This document shows, piece by piece, positions 1 through 9,112 of a DNA stretch of 64,000 nucleotides (its first letter is position 1; the number at the start of each line of letters is the position of its first letter). The translations under genes were made by a program, and so were the position numbers. The notes under the pieces were generated by a model. The model searched no databases, was not told where the DNA came from, and saw only the letters and a program-made list of their open reading frames with translations. Origin of the DNA: Lentisphaerae bacterium GWF2_38_69 (lineage in GTDB: Bacteria > Verrucomicrobiota > Lentisphaeria > Victivallales > GWF2-38-69); the NCBI GenBank assembly GCA_001803205.1, contig MHBE01000044.1:1-64000 (forward strand). Reading direction: 5' to 3'.

Positions 1-1152
1 AACGGTTCACTATTAAACGAAGAAGACAATACCAACGTTATGTCCAGCTACCTTATAGCAGGCTCAAGGACAAGTAGAACTGTAGGCGGAACGACTCAAT
101 GGTATATAAGTAACGGCAAGGACATGGTGGCAACCGTATCACCAAATAGCGATGGCACGCTGACCAGCACGAATGTTTATAACTATGACGCGTACGGCAA
201 GGACTCGGATCTTAACAATCCTTCTTCCAACACACAGACGCAAACCTCCAATGTCTTTGATGTTAACCAAAATCCTTTTAAATATTCAGGTTACTACCTC
301 GATGCTGAATCAGGGTTATACTATCTCCATGCCAGATATTATTCCCCGGAATTAATGAAATTTATTTCCATGGACACCTATGACCTGGCAAATAAATACG
401 CATACGGTGACGGCGATCCGATTTCTAATGTTGACCCTAACGGGCACTTAGCGGCGAGGATCGCGGCAGGGGTAGCATTCGGGCTAATGTCAATAGGTTT
501 GTATATTGGTGCCGCTTTTACCAAAGGCAAGACGCGGACCGGCTTGGCGGTGGCAGCATCTATTGTTGCAGCAATAAGTTCCGCCTTTATAGCTGCTGGC
601 ATGACACATAAAGAGCCAAAGGTAGGAGAAGTATACCTGTTGCGTACTTCAAGGGACGACTCAACTCACCATATGGCTTTGGCGTTCGTCCACGATCAGA
701 CTGGTAAAGGATTAACTATGCAATTCACCGAGTTGAGGGTCCTTACCCCATATTATCTCAGAGGGGCGGAGGAGTCCCAAGAAGCTTATTTGCAGCGAAT
801 GAGGGAGCTCACCCCCAACGGCTACGTGAGCGATTGGTTGTATACCGATGATCAGTACGTCACGTTTGAAACGGAAGATAAGGGTAACTGGAGTGCTCTA
901 AGGATTCGACAATCGGGGGATTATATTTCCCCGGGATATGATAAAGGCTATCACGCTGAGAAGGTAGCAGATGGAGTGGACTACTCTGATTACATGAAGG
1001 CTTTTAACGACACAGGAAAGCATTACCAGAAGAATTTCCAATATAGTAAGTCTAATCATCAAGATTGTATATATTATGTCGCGTCCTTTATGGCGAGGTT
1101 ATTTAACCCAGACGACATGCCGCCTTTAATGGAACCCAAGATTTATTACTAA
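1..1152 (+). CDS. RHS repeat-associated protein, 3' part with variable C-terminal domain
   Basis: The reading frame is open from base 1, so this is the C-terminal part of a longer gene that starts before the window. The first third carries the RHS core signature (YYLHARYYSPE, then a DPNGH boundary near base 450), which in RHS proteins marks the end of the conserved shell. Two hydrophobic helices follow (about 460-530 and 538-603), then a roughly 180-residue domain not shared with the shell. That domain has His residues in a THHMALAF strand near base 670 and a late HQDCIYYV motif near base 1060. The His-then-Cys order is what circularly permuted papain-like (NlpC/P60, LRAT) folds show, but the match is only by eye. 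RHS C-termini are often toxins; a toxin role here is inference. No immunity gene follows; the next sequence is a dead group II intron. Confidence 0.85.
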   Translation, partial: NGSLLNEEDNTNVMSSYLIAGSRTSRTVGGTTQWYISNGKDMVATVSPNSDGTLTSTNVYNYDAYGKDSDLNNPSSNTQTQTSNVFDVNQNPFKYSGYYLDAESGLYYLHARYYSPELMKFISMDTYDLANKYAYGDGDPISNVDPNGHLAARIAAGVAFGLMSIGLYIGAAFTKGKTRTGLAVAASIVAAISSAFIAAGMTHKEPKVGEVYLLRTSRDDSTHHMALAFVHDQTGKGLTMQFTELRVLTPYYLRGAEESQEAYLQRMRELTPNGYVSDWLYTDDQYVTFETEDKGNWSALRIRQSGDYISPGYDKGYHAEKVADGVDYSDYMKAFNDTGKHYQKNFQYSKSNHQDCIYYVASFMARLFNPDDMPPLMEPKIYY

Positions 1153-1290
1153 GGAACTGTAACAGATAATCATAACGATAAAAGGGAAAAAGAGCAGAAG
1201 TGATTACATACGCGAAGCTTAGCACATGGATAGGGACAGATCCCCGCCTAGCCATTTCGCATAGCCACGCAGCCGTACGCTATATAGTGG

Positions 1291-2172
1291 GTAATGGAGA
1301 CGCATTGAGTTGGGGACTACCTTCCCTTCCAGAATTACGGGTCAATTTAAAGCATACGGCTCTCCGGTTAAGAGTTGCTACTAATAGGTTGACGGTGGAA
1401 GTTATAGGCTTTTTCCAGCGGGTGTAATCCCATTCCTTCAAAAAATTTATTTGGCCATTTCTTATGGTCATTTAGACAACGGCTCCTTCCTTTTCTGCCA
1501 GAGCGTTTTCTCAAAATGCTTCTTAGTCTCATTCTGTTCCAAGAATCAAGTTCTCTGAATATGTTCTTTATACTGTGCTTGTAGTATTCAAACCAGCCTC
1601 TGCTGATGGGTTTGAGTGTCTCTATGATTTGATTCAAACTATTTCCATTGCATCTTCTGGTCTCCATGTGGATTTTGTCTTTATACTTCCGAAGGCTTTT
1701 CTTGCATGGAAATCGTCTGATTCTCTGATGGATTTTCTTGAAGGTATATCCTAGAAAGTCAAAATTGGTTCTTTTTTTTGTCTTATCTACTATTTTTGGT
1801 CTTCTCATAGTTGAGTTCCAGTTCGGCTTTCTTCATCCAGCTCTCGAGATGGTTCAAGGCTGCTTCTGCTTCTTCTGAGCTTTTGCAGAGTATCACACTG
1901 TCATCTGCATATCTGACTATCCTGTGCCCTCTTGCTTCCATCTCTTTGTCCAGAGAATCAAGGTATATATTCGCCAGCAATGGACTTATTATACCTCCCT
2001 GCGGCGTCCCCTGTTCGCTTTCATAATACTTCAGCTCTTCCATAACTCCCTGCTTAAGAAACTTCCTTACGAGGTCTATTATTTTGCTGTCGCTGAGGTT
2101 CCGGAATAAAGTATAAGTACTTGAAATACACTGTGTCACAGCGCAGTCATAGTTTATGTATGAATCAAACAA
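1291..2172 (-). mobile_element. degenerate group II intron remnant (ORF plus 3' RNA domain)
   Basis: Read on the minus strand, a broken reverse transcriptase/maturase reading frame is followed at 1362-1331 by a sequence starting GAGCCGTATGC, the usual opening of group II domain V. The closing half of that hairpin (expected GTACGGTTC) is altered to GTAATTC, so the catalytic hairpin looks damaged. A domain VI-like stretch runs on to about 1291; that 3' boundary is a guess. The 5' RNA domains and the first part of the ORF are not recognisable. The element lies 140 to 200 bases after the RHS stop, in the opposite orientation. It is a non-functional relic. Confidence 0.7.
1368..2172 (-). pseudogene. 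ltrA: group II intron reverse transcriptase/maturase, frameshifted and 5'-truncated
   Basis: The piece at 2172-1783 has RT motifs: QGTPQGGIISPLLANIYLD, the catalytic YADD, and the LNYEKTK strand. The piece at 1808-1368 continues with FLGYTF and the maturase (domain X/GIIM) signature including RGWFEYYKHS. The two are in different frames. Removing one A from the A5 run (T5 on the plus strand at 1793-1797) joins them into one continuous protein, so a single-base insertion broke the gene. The N-terminal RT motifs, about 200 residues in intact relatives, are missing upstream of 2172. The protein family is clear and the gene is dead. Confidence 0.88.
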
Positions 2173-2658
2173 TTATAAGAAATATTAAGGCTTTTATGCA
2201 GTTTTTTTATCATAGATAAACTAAGTGTAAGTGGGATTTTCAAAGTCCCATTTTATGGCATTTGAGAATTCCGAAGATTTTCTTCTGATATTCATTTAAA
2301 AAAGTATTTTCTTCCAGTATTTTCTTATAATATTCTTAAAGAAACGAAAAAATGCTCAATGTTACGATTTAGTGAATGATTAAACGCTGACTCCATCTGC
2401 CATCCAAAGCGCCCGACTTGATCACCGGAGATGCGGGATTGCAGCATACAGCATCTGAGCCTAAAATGAAAGCCAATAGCATTTTTTCATAACAGGAGAT
2501 CCGTGAGTATAAGCCATTTTTAAAACCATAGGGATTTTTACTTCAAATGCTTCGTTTGAGGGCATGATTTGTCCGTCAATAGCATAATAATCGGAGTTCT
2601 TAATTGCCAGAAAATAGCCATTTCTCAAAACTGCGGACATCGCTGATTGGCGTCGTAT

Positions 2659-2714
2659 CACGGACGTCTCGCCCGTGCTCTGCCATTGGTGAGCCTACCC
2701 GAGCTGTCACTCGG
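2659..2714. repeat. pair of short inverted repeats with GTCTCGCCC core
   Basis: Arms CACGG (2659-2663) and CCGTG (2673-2677) flank a loop with GTCTCGC, and a second perfect pair CCGAG/CTCGG lies at 2699-2714. The nine bases GTCTCGCCC recur inside a different palindrome at 11792-11800, where the arms have other but again complementary sequences. This suggests copies of one small structured element. Function unknown. Confidence 0.5.
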
Positions 2715-3051
2715 AGACGGCCAGGGACGCCCATGGTACAAACACAGAAAAGGTTTATAGGGAGAAAGAGAGTATGAAAAGAATATTAAGAAGATAATCG
2801 AAAGGATCAAAGAATTCCATATGCAACTAGAAATATGCTACAACGCTATGTACGGAACAGAATACTTGTCAGAAAGAAAAGACGAAAAAGTAAAGGGCGA
2901 ATAAAAGAGCGCCAAGGAAGGACGATAAATATTACTATCTGTAAGAATCTTGCTTTTTCTGCGAGATTATTTCTGATAGTAGCCGTTACCAGTTAACCGT
3001 TATTAGGTTACTGTTGATCAAATCGATTAGGTTTATTTCAATTGCAATCAT

Positions 3052-3098
3052 CGGTCAACTGTGAACTGTCAACCATACAATTTGGCTGCGGCTTCGCT
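3052..3098 (-). repeat. dispersed intergenic repeat, copy 1
   Basis: Read on the minus strand, this begins AGCGAAGCCGCAGCCAAATT and ends with GTTGACCG. A second copy lies at 30908-30947 on the plus strand, with a few substitutions and a short length difference inside the GTTAACTGTTAACC-like part. Both copies are intergenic. No open frame runs through it, and the family is not one I recognise. Confidence 0.7.
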
Positions 3099-3147
3099 GA
3101 TCTAAGCAATTTCCTGGATTAAGAGAATCATAAAATTAGACTGCAAG

Positions 3148-3185
3148 AAAAACCCCCTTCAATTTTGCGAAAGAAGGGGGTTTTT
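3148..3185 (-). terminator. rho-independent terminator of nifJ
   Basis: A perfect 13-bp stem (AAAAACCCCCTTC paired with GAAGGGGGTTTTT) surrounds a 12-base loop. It lies 29 bases past the nifJ stop. The A/T ends of the stem give a U-tract on either strand, so it could work in both directions. Confidence 0.9.
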
Positions 3186-3213
3186 GTTATTCAGCTTAAA
3201 AAGCTGTGATTAA

Positions 3214-6200
3214 TTACATTATGCTGCCGAGATCCTTCATAAATTTGAATCTTCTCTTGGCATCTTTTTCTGCTTCAGCATAGAGCTGTTCAGCCATTTC
3301 TGGGGCAGTTTTCTTAAGCTGCGTGTATCTGCCTTCAGATCTGATGAAGTCCTGGAAGCTTCCAGTAGGATCCTTTGTTTCCCATATGAATGGTTTTTCA
3401 AGGGACGGATTGTAGCGGTAAAGCGGGTAGTAGCCGCACTCTACAGCTCTCTTCTCTTCTATTTGTGTCTTCATCATATCAATGCCATGGGCGATACATG
3501 GAGCATAAGCAAGGATAATTGAAGGGCCTTTGTGAGCATCAGCTTCCTGGAAAGCCTTGAGCGCCTGAATTCTGTTTGCTCCGAGTGAAATTGAAGCTAC
3601 ATATACATTGCCGTAGCTCATGCACATGAAACCGAGGTTTTTCTTGCCCTGTCTCTTTCCGCCGTTGGCAAACTTGGCCACAGCTGCAATTGGAGTTGAT
3701 TTTGAAGCCTGACCGCCTGTATTGGAATAAACTTCAGTGTCAAGGACGAGGATGTTAACATCTCTTCCCTGAGCTACTACATGGTCCAGACCGCCGTAAC
3801 CGATATCATTAGCCCATCCGTCACCGCCGATAATCCAGATGCTCTTGTCAATGAAGTAGTCACCGAGTTCCTTGATAACTTCGAGAGCTTTTGTGCTTTC
3901 CGGACAGCAGGATTTGCTTTGGGCAATAGCTTTGTCAATAATGGCTTTTACTGCATCCTGGGCAGCAATCGCATCGGCTCCTTTGCTGTCCCAAAGTTCC
4001 ATTGCTTTGGTTAAAGCAGCTTTGAATTCATCGCAGCAGACTTTTTCGCTGGCAAGGACTTTCTCAACATTCATTTTGAGCTGAGCTCTGTTGCTGTCAA
4101 CTCCAAGTCTCATTCCGAATCCGAATTCAGCATTGTCTTCGAAGAGAGAGTTAGCAAAGGAAGGGCCTCTTCCGGAAGGAGTTTTGCAATATGGAATTGT
4201 CGGGAATGTGCCGCCGTAGATGGAGGAGCAGCCTGTAGCATTAGCTACCATCATCCTGTCTCCGTATAGCTGGGAAGCTATTCTTACATAAGGAGTTTCT
4301 CCGCAACCTGCGCATGCGCCAGAGAATTCAAACAATGGCTGTTTGAACATAGCGCCCTTGAGAGAATTTGCATCTACGCCGTCAAGGACATTTTCGGGAA
4401 GGTTGCTGAAGAATTCATAATTTTCCTTTTCGCCGGCTTCGCGTTCTTTGTCAAGGGTTGAAAATTCCAGAGCTTTTGTTTTTGCCGGGCAGGTTTCCAC
4501 GCATACGCCGCATCCTGTGCAGTCTTCAACAAATATCTGGAGTTTGTATTGAAGATTCTTGTCATTCTTTGAAGATGATTTAAGCGTGGCAAAAGAAGCC
4601 GGAGCATCTTTCAGATTAGCAGGATCAATCTGTTTAGCTCTGACTACTGCGTGCGGACATGAGTTTACGCACTGATTGCACTGTATGCAGTTTTCTTTAA
4701 TCCATTTTGGAATTCTTGGACCGATGCCGCGTTTTTCAAGTTTTGATGTAGCTGTCGGGATAACGCCATCAAAAGACATCTTGGAAACCGGAATGTCGTC
4801 TCCCTGGAGATGGAGAGTAGGTTTGATAACATCCTTGGCAAATGCTGAAGCATCGTCTTTGATAAGAGGCTTGAATACATATGATTCTTTGATTTCTGAA
4901 ACTGAAGCAGGAACTGGAATTTGTTTAAGTTCAGCAGACACTTTGTCTACGCAATCGAGGTTCATCTGGACGAGCTTGTCGCCTTTTCTTCCATAAGTTT
5001 TCTTGAGGTAATCTTTAACATACTGGATAGCTTCTGCTTCAGGAAGCACACCTGAAATCTTGAAGAATGCTACCTGCATAACTGTATTGATTCTTGCGCC
5101 CAGACCTGCAGCTTCTGAAATCTTGAGAGCATCAATATTATAGAATTTAATCTTTTTCTTAATGATGATTTCCTGAACTGGTCTTGTGAGCTTATTGAAT
5201 ACTTCTTCTGTTGTGTATTCTGAATTGAGAAGGAATGTGCCGCCTTCTTTGATTCCGGAAAGCATATCATATCTGCCGATATAAGCTGCGTTATGGCAGG
5301 CTACGAAACTTGGATTTGTAACAAGGTATTCGCTCTGGATTTTTTCTTTGCCGAAACGAAGGTGAGAAACTGTAATCCCATAGGATTTCTTAGAGTCGTA
5401 AACAAAGTATCCCTGGGCATTCATATCAGTATGGTCGCCGATAATCTTAATGGAACTCTTGTTTGCTCCTACTGTTCCGTCTGAACCAAGTCCCCAGAAC
5501 ATGCAGCCGATTACATCTGAAGATTCTGTATTGATAGTTTCTTTTACCGGAATTGAGAGGTTGCTGACATCATCTTCAATACCGACTGTAAATCCGTGGA
5601 AGCAAGCTCCGTCAAGGTGGTCGAATACGGCCTTGACCTGAGAAGGAGTAAACTCTTTGCTAGAAAGCCCGTAACGGCCTCCGATAATCTTTATATCTTT
5701 ACCGAAGAGAGATGTGACTACATCCTGATAAAGAGGTTCGCCAAGAGAGCCTGGTTCTTTTGTTCTGTCGAGAACTGCTATCTTTTTGACGGAAGCAGGA
5801 ATTGCCGATATGAAATCCTTGGCAGAGAAAGGCCTGTAGAGGCGAACTTTGATTGCGCCGACTTTTTCACCTTTAGCTGTCAGGTAATTAATTGTTTCTT
5901 CGATTGTTTCGCAGGAAGAACCAATAGCGATGATTATCTTTGTCGCGTTTTTAGCTCCGACATAGTCGAACAGGTGGTAGTGTCTTCCTATTTTGGCTCC
6001 AACTCTGTTCATTACATCCTGAACAATACCTGGAACTGCATCATAATACTTGTTGACAGTTTCTCTTCCCTGGAAGTAAACATCAGGATTCTGAGCGGCT
6101 ACCCTTGCCATTGGAGCTTCGGGGCGCATAGCTCTCTTGCGGAAAGCTTCTACATATTTCTGGTCGAGAAGGTCTCTCAGTACATCATAGTCGATTTCTT

Positions 6201-6747
6201 CAACTTTCTGAATTTCATGAGAAGTACGGAAACCGTCAAAGAAAGATATAAATGGGACTGAAGATTCCATCGTGGCTATATGGCTGACTGCTGCCAGGTC
6301 CATTTCTTCCTGAATAGACCCTGCTGCTACCATGGCAAAACCGGTATTTCTGCAACCCATCACATCTGAATGGTCACCGAAAATCGATAGCGACTGGCAT
6401 GCTATTGAACGGGCTGATACATGGAAGACTGTAGGAAGCATTTCGCCTGCTACCTTGTGCAGTATCGGAATCATAAGGAGCAAACCCTGGGAAGCTGTGA
6501 AAGTAGTAGTCAATGAGCCTGCTACGAGTGAACCGTGAACAGCCCCGGCAGCACCAGCTTCAGACTGCATTTCCATTACAGAAACTTCTGTTCCGAATAT
6601 GTTCTTGCGCTTGTCATTTGCCCACTGTTCAGCCATTTCCCCCATATCTGAGGATGGTGTAATTGGATAAATCGCAGCCACTTCGCTGAAAGCGTATGCC
6701 ACATGAGAGGCGGCTTGATTACCGATAATTGTTACCTTTTTACCCAT
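3214..6747 (-). CDS. nifJ: pyruvate:ferredoxin (flavodoxin) oxidoreductase, single-chain
   Basis: This cytoplasmic enzyme oxidises pyruvate with CoA to acetyl-CoA and CO2, passing electrons to ferredoxin or flavodoxin. At 1177 residues it has the full single-chain domain set. The N-terminal pyrimidine-binding domain starts with AYPITPSSDM-type sequence (here IYPITPSSDMGE). A two-cluster ferredoxin domain has CIQCNQC near residue 690 and CTGCGVC near 745. The C-terminal thiamine diphosphate domain has CAGCGE and GDGWAND near 970, then a VYSNTGGQ strand. A strong AGGAGG site precedes the ATG. The gene stands alone, with its own promoter (6822-6850) and terminator (3148-3185). It supplies reduced ferredoxin, making it the likely centre of fermentation. 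Identification is firm. Confidence 0.97.
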   Translation of the reverse strand: MGKKVTIIGNQAASHVAYAFSEVAAIYPITPSSDMGEMAEQWANDKRKNIFGTEVSVMEMQSEAGAAGAVHGSLVAGSLTTTFTASQGLLLMIPILHKVAGEMLPTVFHVSARSIACQSLSIFGDHSDVMGCRNTGFAMVAAGSIQEEMDLAAVSHIATMESSVPFISFFDGFRTSHEIQKVEEIDYDVLRDLLDQKYVEAFRKRAMRPEAPMARVAAQNPDVYFQGRETVNKYYDAVPGIVQDVMNRVGAKIGRHYHLFDYVGAKNATKIIIAIGSSCETIEETINYLTAKGEKVGAIKVRLYRPFSAKDFISAIPASVKKIAVLDRTKEPGSLGEPLYQDVVTSLFGKDIKIIGGRYGLSSKEFTPSQVKAVFDHLDGACFHGFTVGIEDDVSNLSIPVKETINTESSDVIGCMFWGLGSDGTVGANKSSIKIIGDHTDMNAQGYFVYDSKKSYGITVSHLRFGKEKIQSEYLVTNPSFVACHNAAYIGRYDMLSGIKEGGTFLLNSEYTTEEVFNKLTRPVQEIIIKKKIKFYNIDALKISEAAGLGARINTVMQVAFFKISGVLPEAEAIQYVKDYLKKTYGRKGDKLVQMNLDCVDKVSAELKQIPVPASVSEIKESYVFKPLIKDDASAFAKDVIKPTLHLQGDDIPVSKMSFDGVIPTATSKLEKRGIGPRIPKWIKENCIQCNQCVNSCPHAVVRAKQIDPANLKDAPASFATLKSSSKNDKNLQYKLQIFVEDCTGCGVCVETCPAKTKALEFSTLDKEREAGEKENYEFFSNLPENVLDGVDANSLKGAMFKQPLFEFSGACAGCGETPYVRIASQLYGDRMMVANATGCSSIYGGTFPTIPYCKTPSGRGPSFANSLFEDNAEFGFGMRLGVDSNRAQLKMNVEKVLASEKVCCDEFKAALTKAMELWDSKGADAIAAQDAVKAIIDKAIAQSKSCCPESTKALEVIKELGDYFIDKSIWIIGGDGWANDIGYGGLDHVVAQGRDVNILVLDTEVYSNTGGQASKSTPIAAVAKFANGGKRQGKKNLGFMCMSYGNVYVASISLGANRIQALKAFQEADAHKGPSIILAYAPCIAHGIDMMKTQIEEKRAVECGYYPLYRYNPSLEKPFIWETKDPTGSFQDFIRSEGRYTQLKKTAPEMAEQLYAEAEKDAKRRFKFMKDLGSIM

Positions 6748-6821
6748 TGAAACCTCCTGAGTAATTATTGTTTGGTTTAGCTGTTAATAAAAATCGAACA
6801 GTAACCTACATTTTAGCAGAT

Positions 6822-6850
6822 TTTATAAATATTGGTATATAATAGGGCAA
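6822..6850 (-). promoter_or_regulatory. sigma-70-type promoter for nifJ
   Basis: On the minus strand TTGCCC (6850-6845) and TATAAA (6827-6822) are separated by 17 bases, about 75 bases before the nifJ ATG. The match is good but a TAAAAT hexamer just downstream is an alternative -10. Confidence 0.55.
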
Positions 6851-6904
6851 AACTTTGCATGATTTTCAAAAGCCGCGCGTAAAAAAGAGGCATTTAAAGG
6901 CTAT

Positions 6905-7111
6905 TTATTTCTTGAAATAACTATTTTTTATCCAGCCCCAGTTAAGAATTATATGAATTATTATTACGATTATAAGAAGAATTACGCCTTTTTCGTGAAT
7001 GAGTTCAAACAGTTCTTTGCCTATTTCTTTTCTGAAAATACCGCTTAAGAGCTGTGTAAGAATTAGAATTGCCAGAAGTGCATTTAGAACTTTCAATATT
7101 TTCTGTTTCAT
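6905..7111 (-). CDS. small two-helix membrane protein, DUF4405/cytochrome b-like
   Basis: This 68-residue protein has two hydrophobic helices (about residues 8-25 and 42-60). A His before the second helix (LIHEKG) and a second His inside it (IIIHIILNW) match the spacing seen in DUF4405 and related diheme membrane domains, which end in a similar H-x3-NW-x-WI-K pattern. Heme binding is inferred from those two His. An AAGGAA site lies 7 bases before the ATG. It is monocistronic between nifJ and the divergent phosphoesterase. It is half the usual length of such domains, so it may dimerise or be a minimal version. Confidence 0.6.
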   Translation of the reverse strand: MKQKILKVLNALLAILILTQLLSGIFRKEIGKELFELIHEKGVILLIIVIIIHIILNWGWIKNSYFKK

Positions 7112-7212
7112 AAACTTTCCTTGTTTTTAGTTTTTGAAATAGTCAGTTTAGTCCTAAGATGTTATTATTTTCAATAAGAGATATGAATTAAAAGTAAATC
7201 CATTTGAGACAG

Positions 7213-8136
7213 ATGAGACCAATAAGCAATATCAGGAAAAGAAGAGAGAGAAGAAGATCCCTTATAAATCTTTTTGACAGGCCTGTAAAGAAATTCAGGA
7301 TTTTATGGGTAAACTTTCTGATCAAATCGTTCAAATATTTTTGCAGAATCACCTTATTTTCGAAAATCACATCAAGGCAGGCATACTCTCTTAAATTGAC
7401 AGAGCATGAAATTTATTTTGATTTACTGCCAGAATCCTTTGAAGGATACAGTATTTTGTTTCTTTCAGATTTGCATATTGATATGGTGCTGGATATAGAG
7501 AGCAAGATTTTCGATATTATTGACAAGACAGATTTTCACGCATGCCTTTTGGGTGGCGACTATGCGTACCGTTATAAGGGAAAGAACATTAATATAACCA
7601 AAGAATTCGCTGACAGACTTATAAAAAAGATACATTCTAAAGACAAAGCCATTTATGGAGCACTTGGAAATCATGACATATATGAATTTGGTTGTTTCCT
7701 GGAAGAGAAAGGAGTAAAAATGCTTGTAAACGAATCTGTGAAAATCGCAAAGGAAGACTCTCATATCTACATTGCTGCTATTGATGATGCTGATTATTAC
7801 AAATCTCATGATTTTGCCCTATGCGAAGAAGGAATTGAACATAAGGAGTCTTTCAAAATAATTATCTCTCACACGCCGGACATATACAAGGAGGCAGAGA
7901 AATTCGGTTATCACCTTGCTTTATGCGGGCACACTCACGGAGGACAGGTATGTCTGCCGGGAGGATTTCCTATTTTTACAAGCAGTAAAGCTCCCAGAAA
8001 ATATGCCAGAGGAAAGTGGAAGCATAAAAACCTTCATGGAATAACTTCAAACGGGATCGGCTGCAGCGCGTTTGCCGCAAGACTATTCTGCCCGCCTGAA
8101 ATAATTCTTATCAAATTAAAGAAAACCAGAGTATGA
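7213..8136 (+). CDS. calcineurin-like metallophosphoesterase, YkuE/YaeI type
   Basis: The five conserved metal-site blocks are present: SDLHID, GGDYAY (D in the GD position), LGNHD, ISHTP and CGHTHGGQ. These are typical of the YkuE/YaeI group, which act on lipid-linked or membrane phosphate esters such as UDP-diacylglucosamine (LpxH/LpxG relatives) or phosphatidate. The basic N-terminus (RKRRERRR) with a following hydrophobic stretch suggests membrane association. I prefer the ATG at 7213 over the in-frame TTG at 7204. The stop overlaps the start of the next gene by 4 bases (ATGA), so the two are co-translated. The exact substrate cannot be read from sequence. Confidence 0.85.
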   Translation: MRPISNIRKRRERRRSLINLFDRPVKKFRILWVNFLIKSFKYFCRITLFSKITSRQAYSLKLTEHEIYFDLLPESFEGYSILFLSDLHIDMVLDIESKIFDIIDKTDFHACLLGGDYAYRYKGKNINITKEFADRLIKKIHSKDKAIYGALGNHDIYEFGCFLEEKGVKMLVNESVKIAKEDSHIYIAAIDDADYYKSHDFALCEEGIEHKESFKIIISHTPDIYKEAEKFGYHLALCGHTHGGQVCLPGGFPIFTSSKAPRKYARGKWKHKNLHGITSNGIGCSAFAARLFCPPEIILIKLKKTRV

Positions 8137-9110
8137 ACCAGGAAGCACAAACAATTTCAGCGCCGATGGATAAGAATATTGTAAGCTTTATATCTTATCT
8201 GAAAAATGAAAAACAGGCCTCTTCTCATACAGTTAACAGCTATTATCTCGATATTAAACAGTTTATAAAACTTCATTTTAAAAAGGAATCTTCCTCTTAC
8301 GACTGGGAGTCGGTAAGCATTTATGATGTGAGGAATTATATAGTAGAAGCCCAGGGATCAGAATGTTCGAAGCGCTCAATAAACCGGAAACTCTCTTCGA
8401 TGCGCAGTTTTTACAAATTCATGATAAGAGAAAATATGGTCGCACAGAATCCATTTGCTCTTGTTTCTTCTCCAAAAATGTCAAAAAATCTTCCAAAGTA
8501 CCTTTCAGTAAATGAAGTTGGTAAGCTATTTGACTCTGTAGATATCTATTGGAAGGATATGATTGCAAAAGAAGGAGCAAAAAGCAGTGCCAGCGCAGTT
8601 TTTTCAGGGAAGCGCGATTCAGCGATTCTTGAATTAATTTACAGTTGCGGAGCGCGTATAAACGAAGCTTTGGGGCTCAACCTTCAGGATGTAGATACTA
8701 TAGGAGGGTTTGCGAAACTAAGAGGCAAAGGCAAAAAGGAAAGACTGTGCCCTTTGGGGAGACCTGCGATAAAGGCTGTCAGAGAATATATTTCCTTAAG
8801 AAAAGAGTGGACCTCCAATTCAAAACCGATTGCTCCTCTTTTTATCAATCAGGAAGGTGGAAGGCTTTCAGCAAGATCATTTCAGAGGTTTTTTAAAGTT
8901 TATCTGATGGCAGGAGGATTTGATCCTTCTCTGACTCCTCATAAGCTAAGGCACTCATTTGCGACTCATCTGCTTGACGCTGGAGCTGATCTCCGAAGCG
9001 TTCAGGAACTTCTAGGCCACGCGAATTTAAGCACAACTCAGATTTATACTCATATTAGCTCAGAGCACATGAAAAGCGTTTACATGAAAGCTCATCCGAG
9101 AGCAAAATAA
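8133..9110 (+). CDS. xerC: tyrosine recombinase of the XerC/XerD family
   Basis: At 325 residues it has a SAM-like N-terminal core-binding domain and a C-terminal catalytic domain with all six active residues: Arg in CGARINEAL (about residue 174), Lys in RGKGKKER, His-x-x-Arg in HKLRHSFATH, His in LLGHAN, and the nucleophile Tyr in TQIYTH. Xer enzymes resolve chromosome dimers at dif. No att sites or phage genes are nearby, which favours a housekeeping role over an integrase. It carries a roughly 15-residue insert rich in Ser/Ala before the catalytic Arg block (around residue 150). XerC versus XerD versus a lone XerH-like enzyme cannot be separated here. It overlaps the phosphoesterase stop. 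Confidence 0.9.
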   Translation: MNQEAQTISAPMDKNIVSFISYLKNEKQASSHTVNSYYLDIKQFIKLHFKKESSSYDWESVSIYDVRNYIVEAQGSECSKRSINRKLSSMRSFYKFMIRENMVAQNPFALVSSPKMSKNLPKYLSVNEVGKLFDSVDIYWKDMIAKEGAKSSASAVFSGKRDSAILELIYSCGARINEALGLNLQDVDTIGGFAKLRGKGKKERLCPLGRPAIKAVREYISLRKEWTSNSKPIAPLFINQEGGRLSARSFQRFFKVYLMAGGFDPSLTPHKLRHSFATHLLDAGADLRSVQELLGHANLSTTQIYTHISSEHMKSVYMKAHPRAK

Positions 9111-9112
9111 AC

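Larger units (their letters stand above)
2173..3147. other. gene-poor accessory DNA with relics
   Basis: There is no convincing gene in almost 1 kb. A short plus-strand frame ending near 2490 contains an LITGDAG stretch that faintly recalls a DDE transposase, but it is too short to call. A 66-codon minus-strand frame at 2661-2461 has no recognisable domain and its start falls in a palindromic repeat. A frame at 2761-2901 encodes a charged helical segment without a start codon. Small palindromes (2659-2714) and one copy of a dispersed repeat (3052-3098) are described separately. The whole stretch looks like accumulated insertion debris. Confidence 0.55.

Noticed and set aside
1200-1427. Plus-strand open frame of 75 codons after the RHS gene
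   Set aside because: It lies antisense to the group II intron 3' RNA and has no domain, so I treat it as chance.
2380-2490. Short frame with LITGDAG, resembling a DDE transposase strand
   Set aside because: Too short and too weak for a family call; no terminal repeats found.
2461-2661. Minus-strand open frame of 66 codons
   Set aside because: No recognisable domain or ribosome site; its start lies in a palindromic repeat. Possibly a gene scrap, but not supported as a gene.
2761-2901. Plus-strand frame encoding a charged helical segment (IIERIKEFHMQLEI)
   Set aside because: No start codon at the proper place and a stop directly before it; looks like debris.
5596-6261. 221-codon frame antisense to nifJ
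   Set aside because: A shadow of the highly conserved nifJ coding frame; no domain or ribosome site.
7188-7370. 60-codon hydrophobic frame antisense to the phosphoesterase start
   Set aside because: Hydrophobicity results from the reverse complement of the basic N-terminus of the phosphoesterase; no other support.
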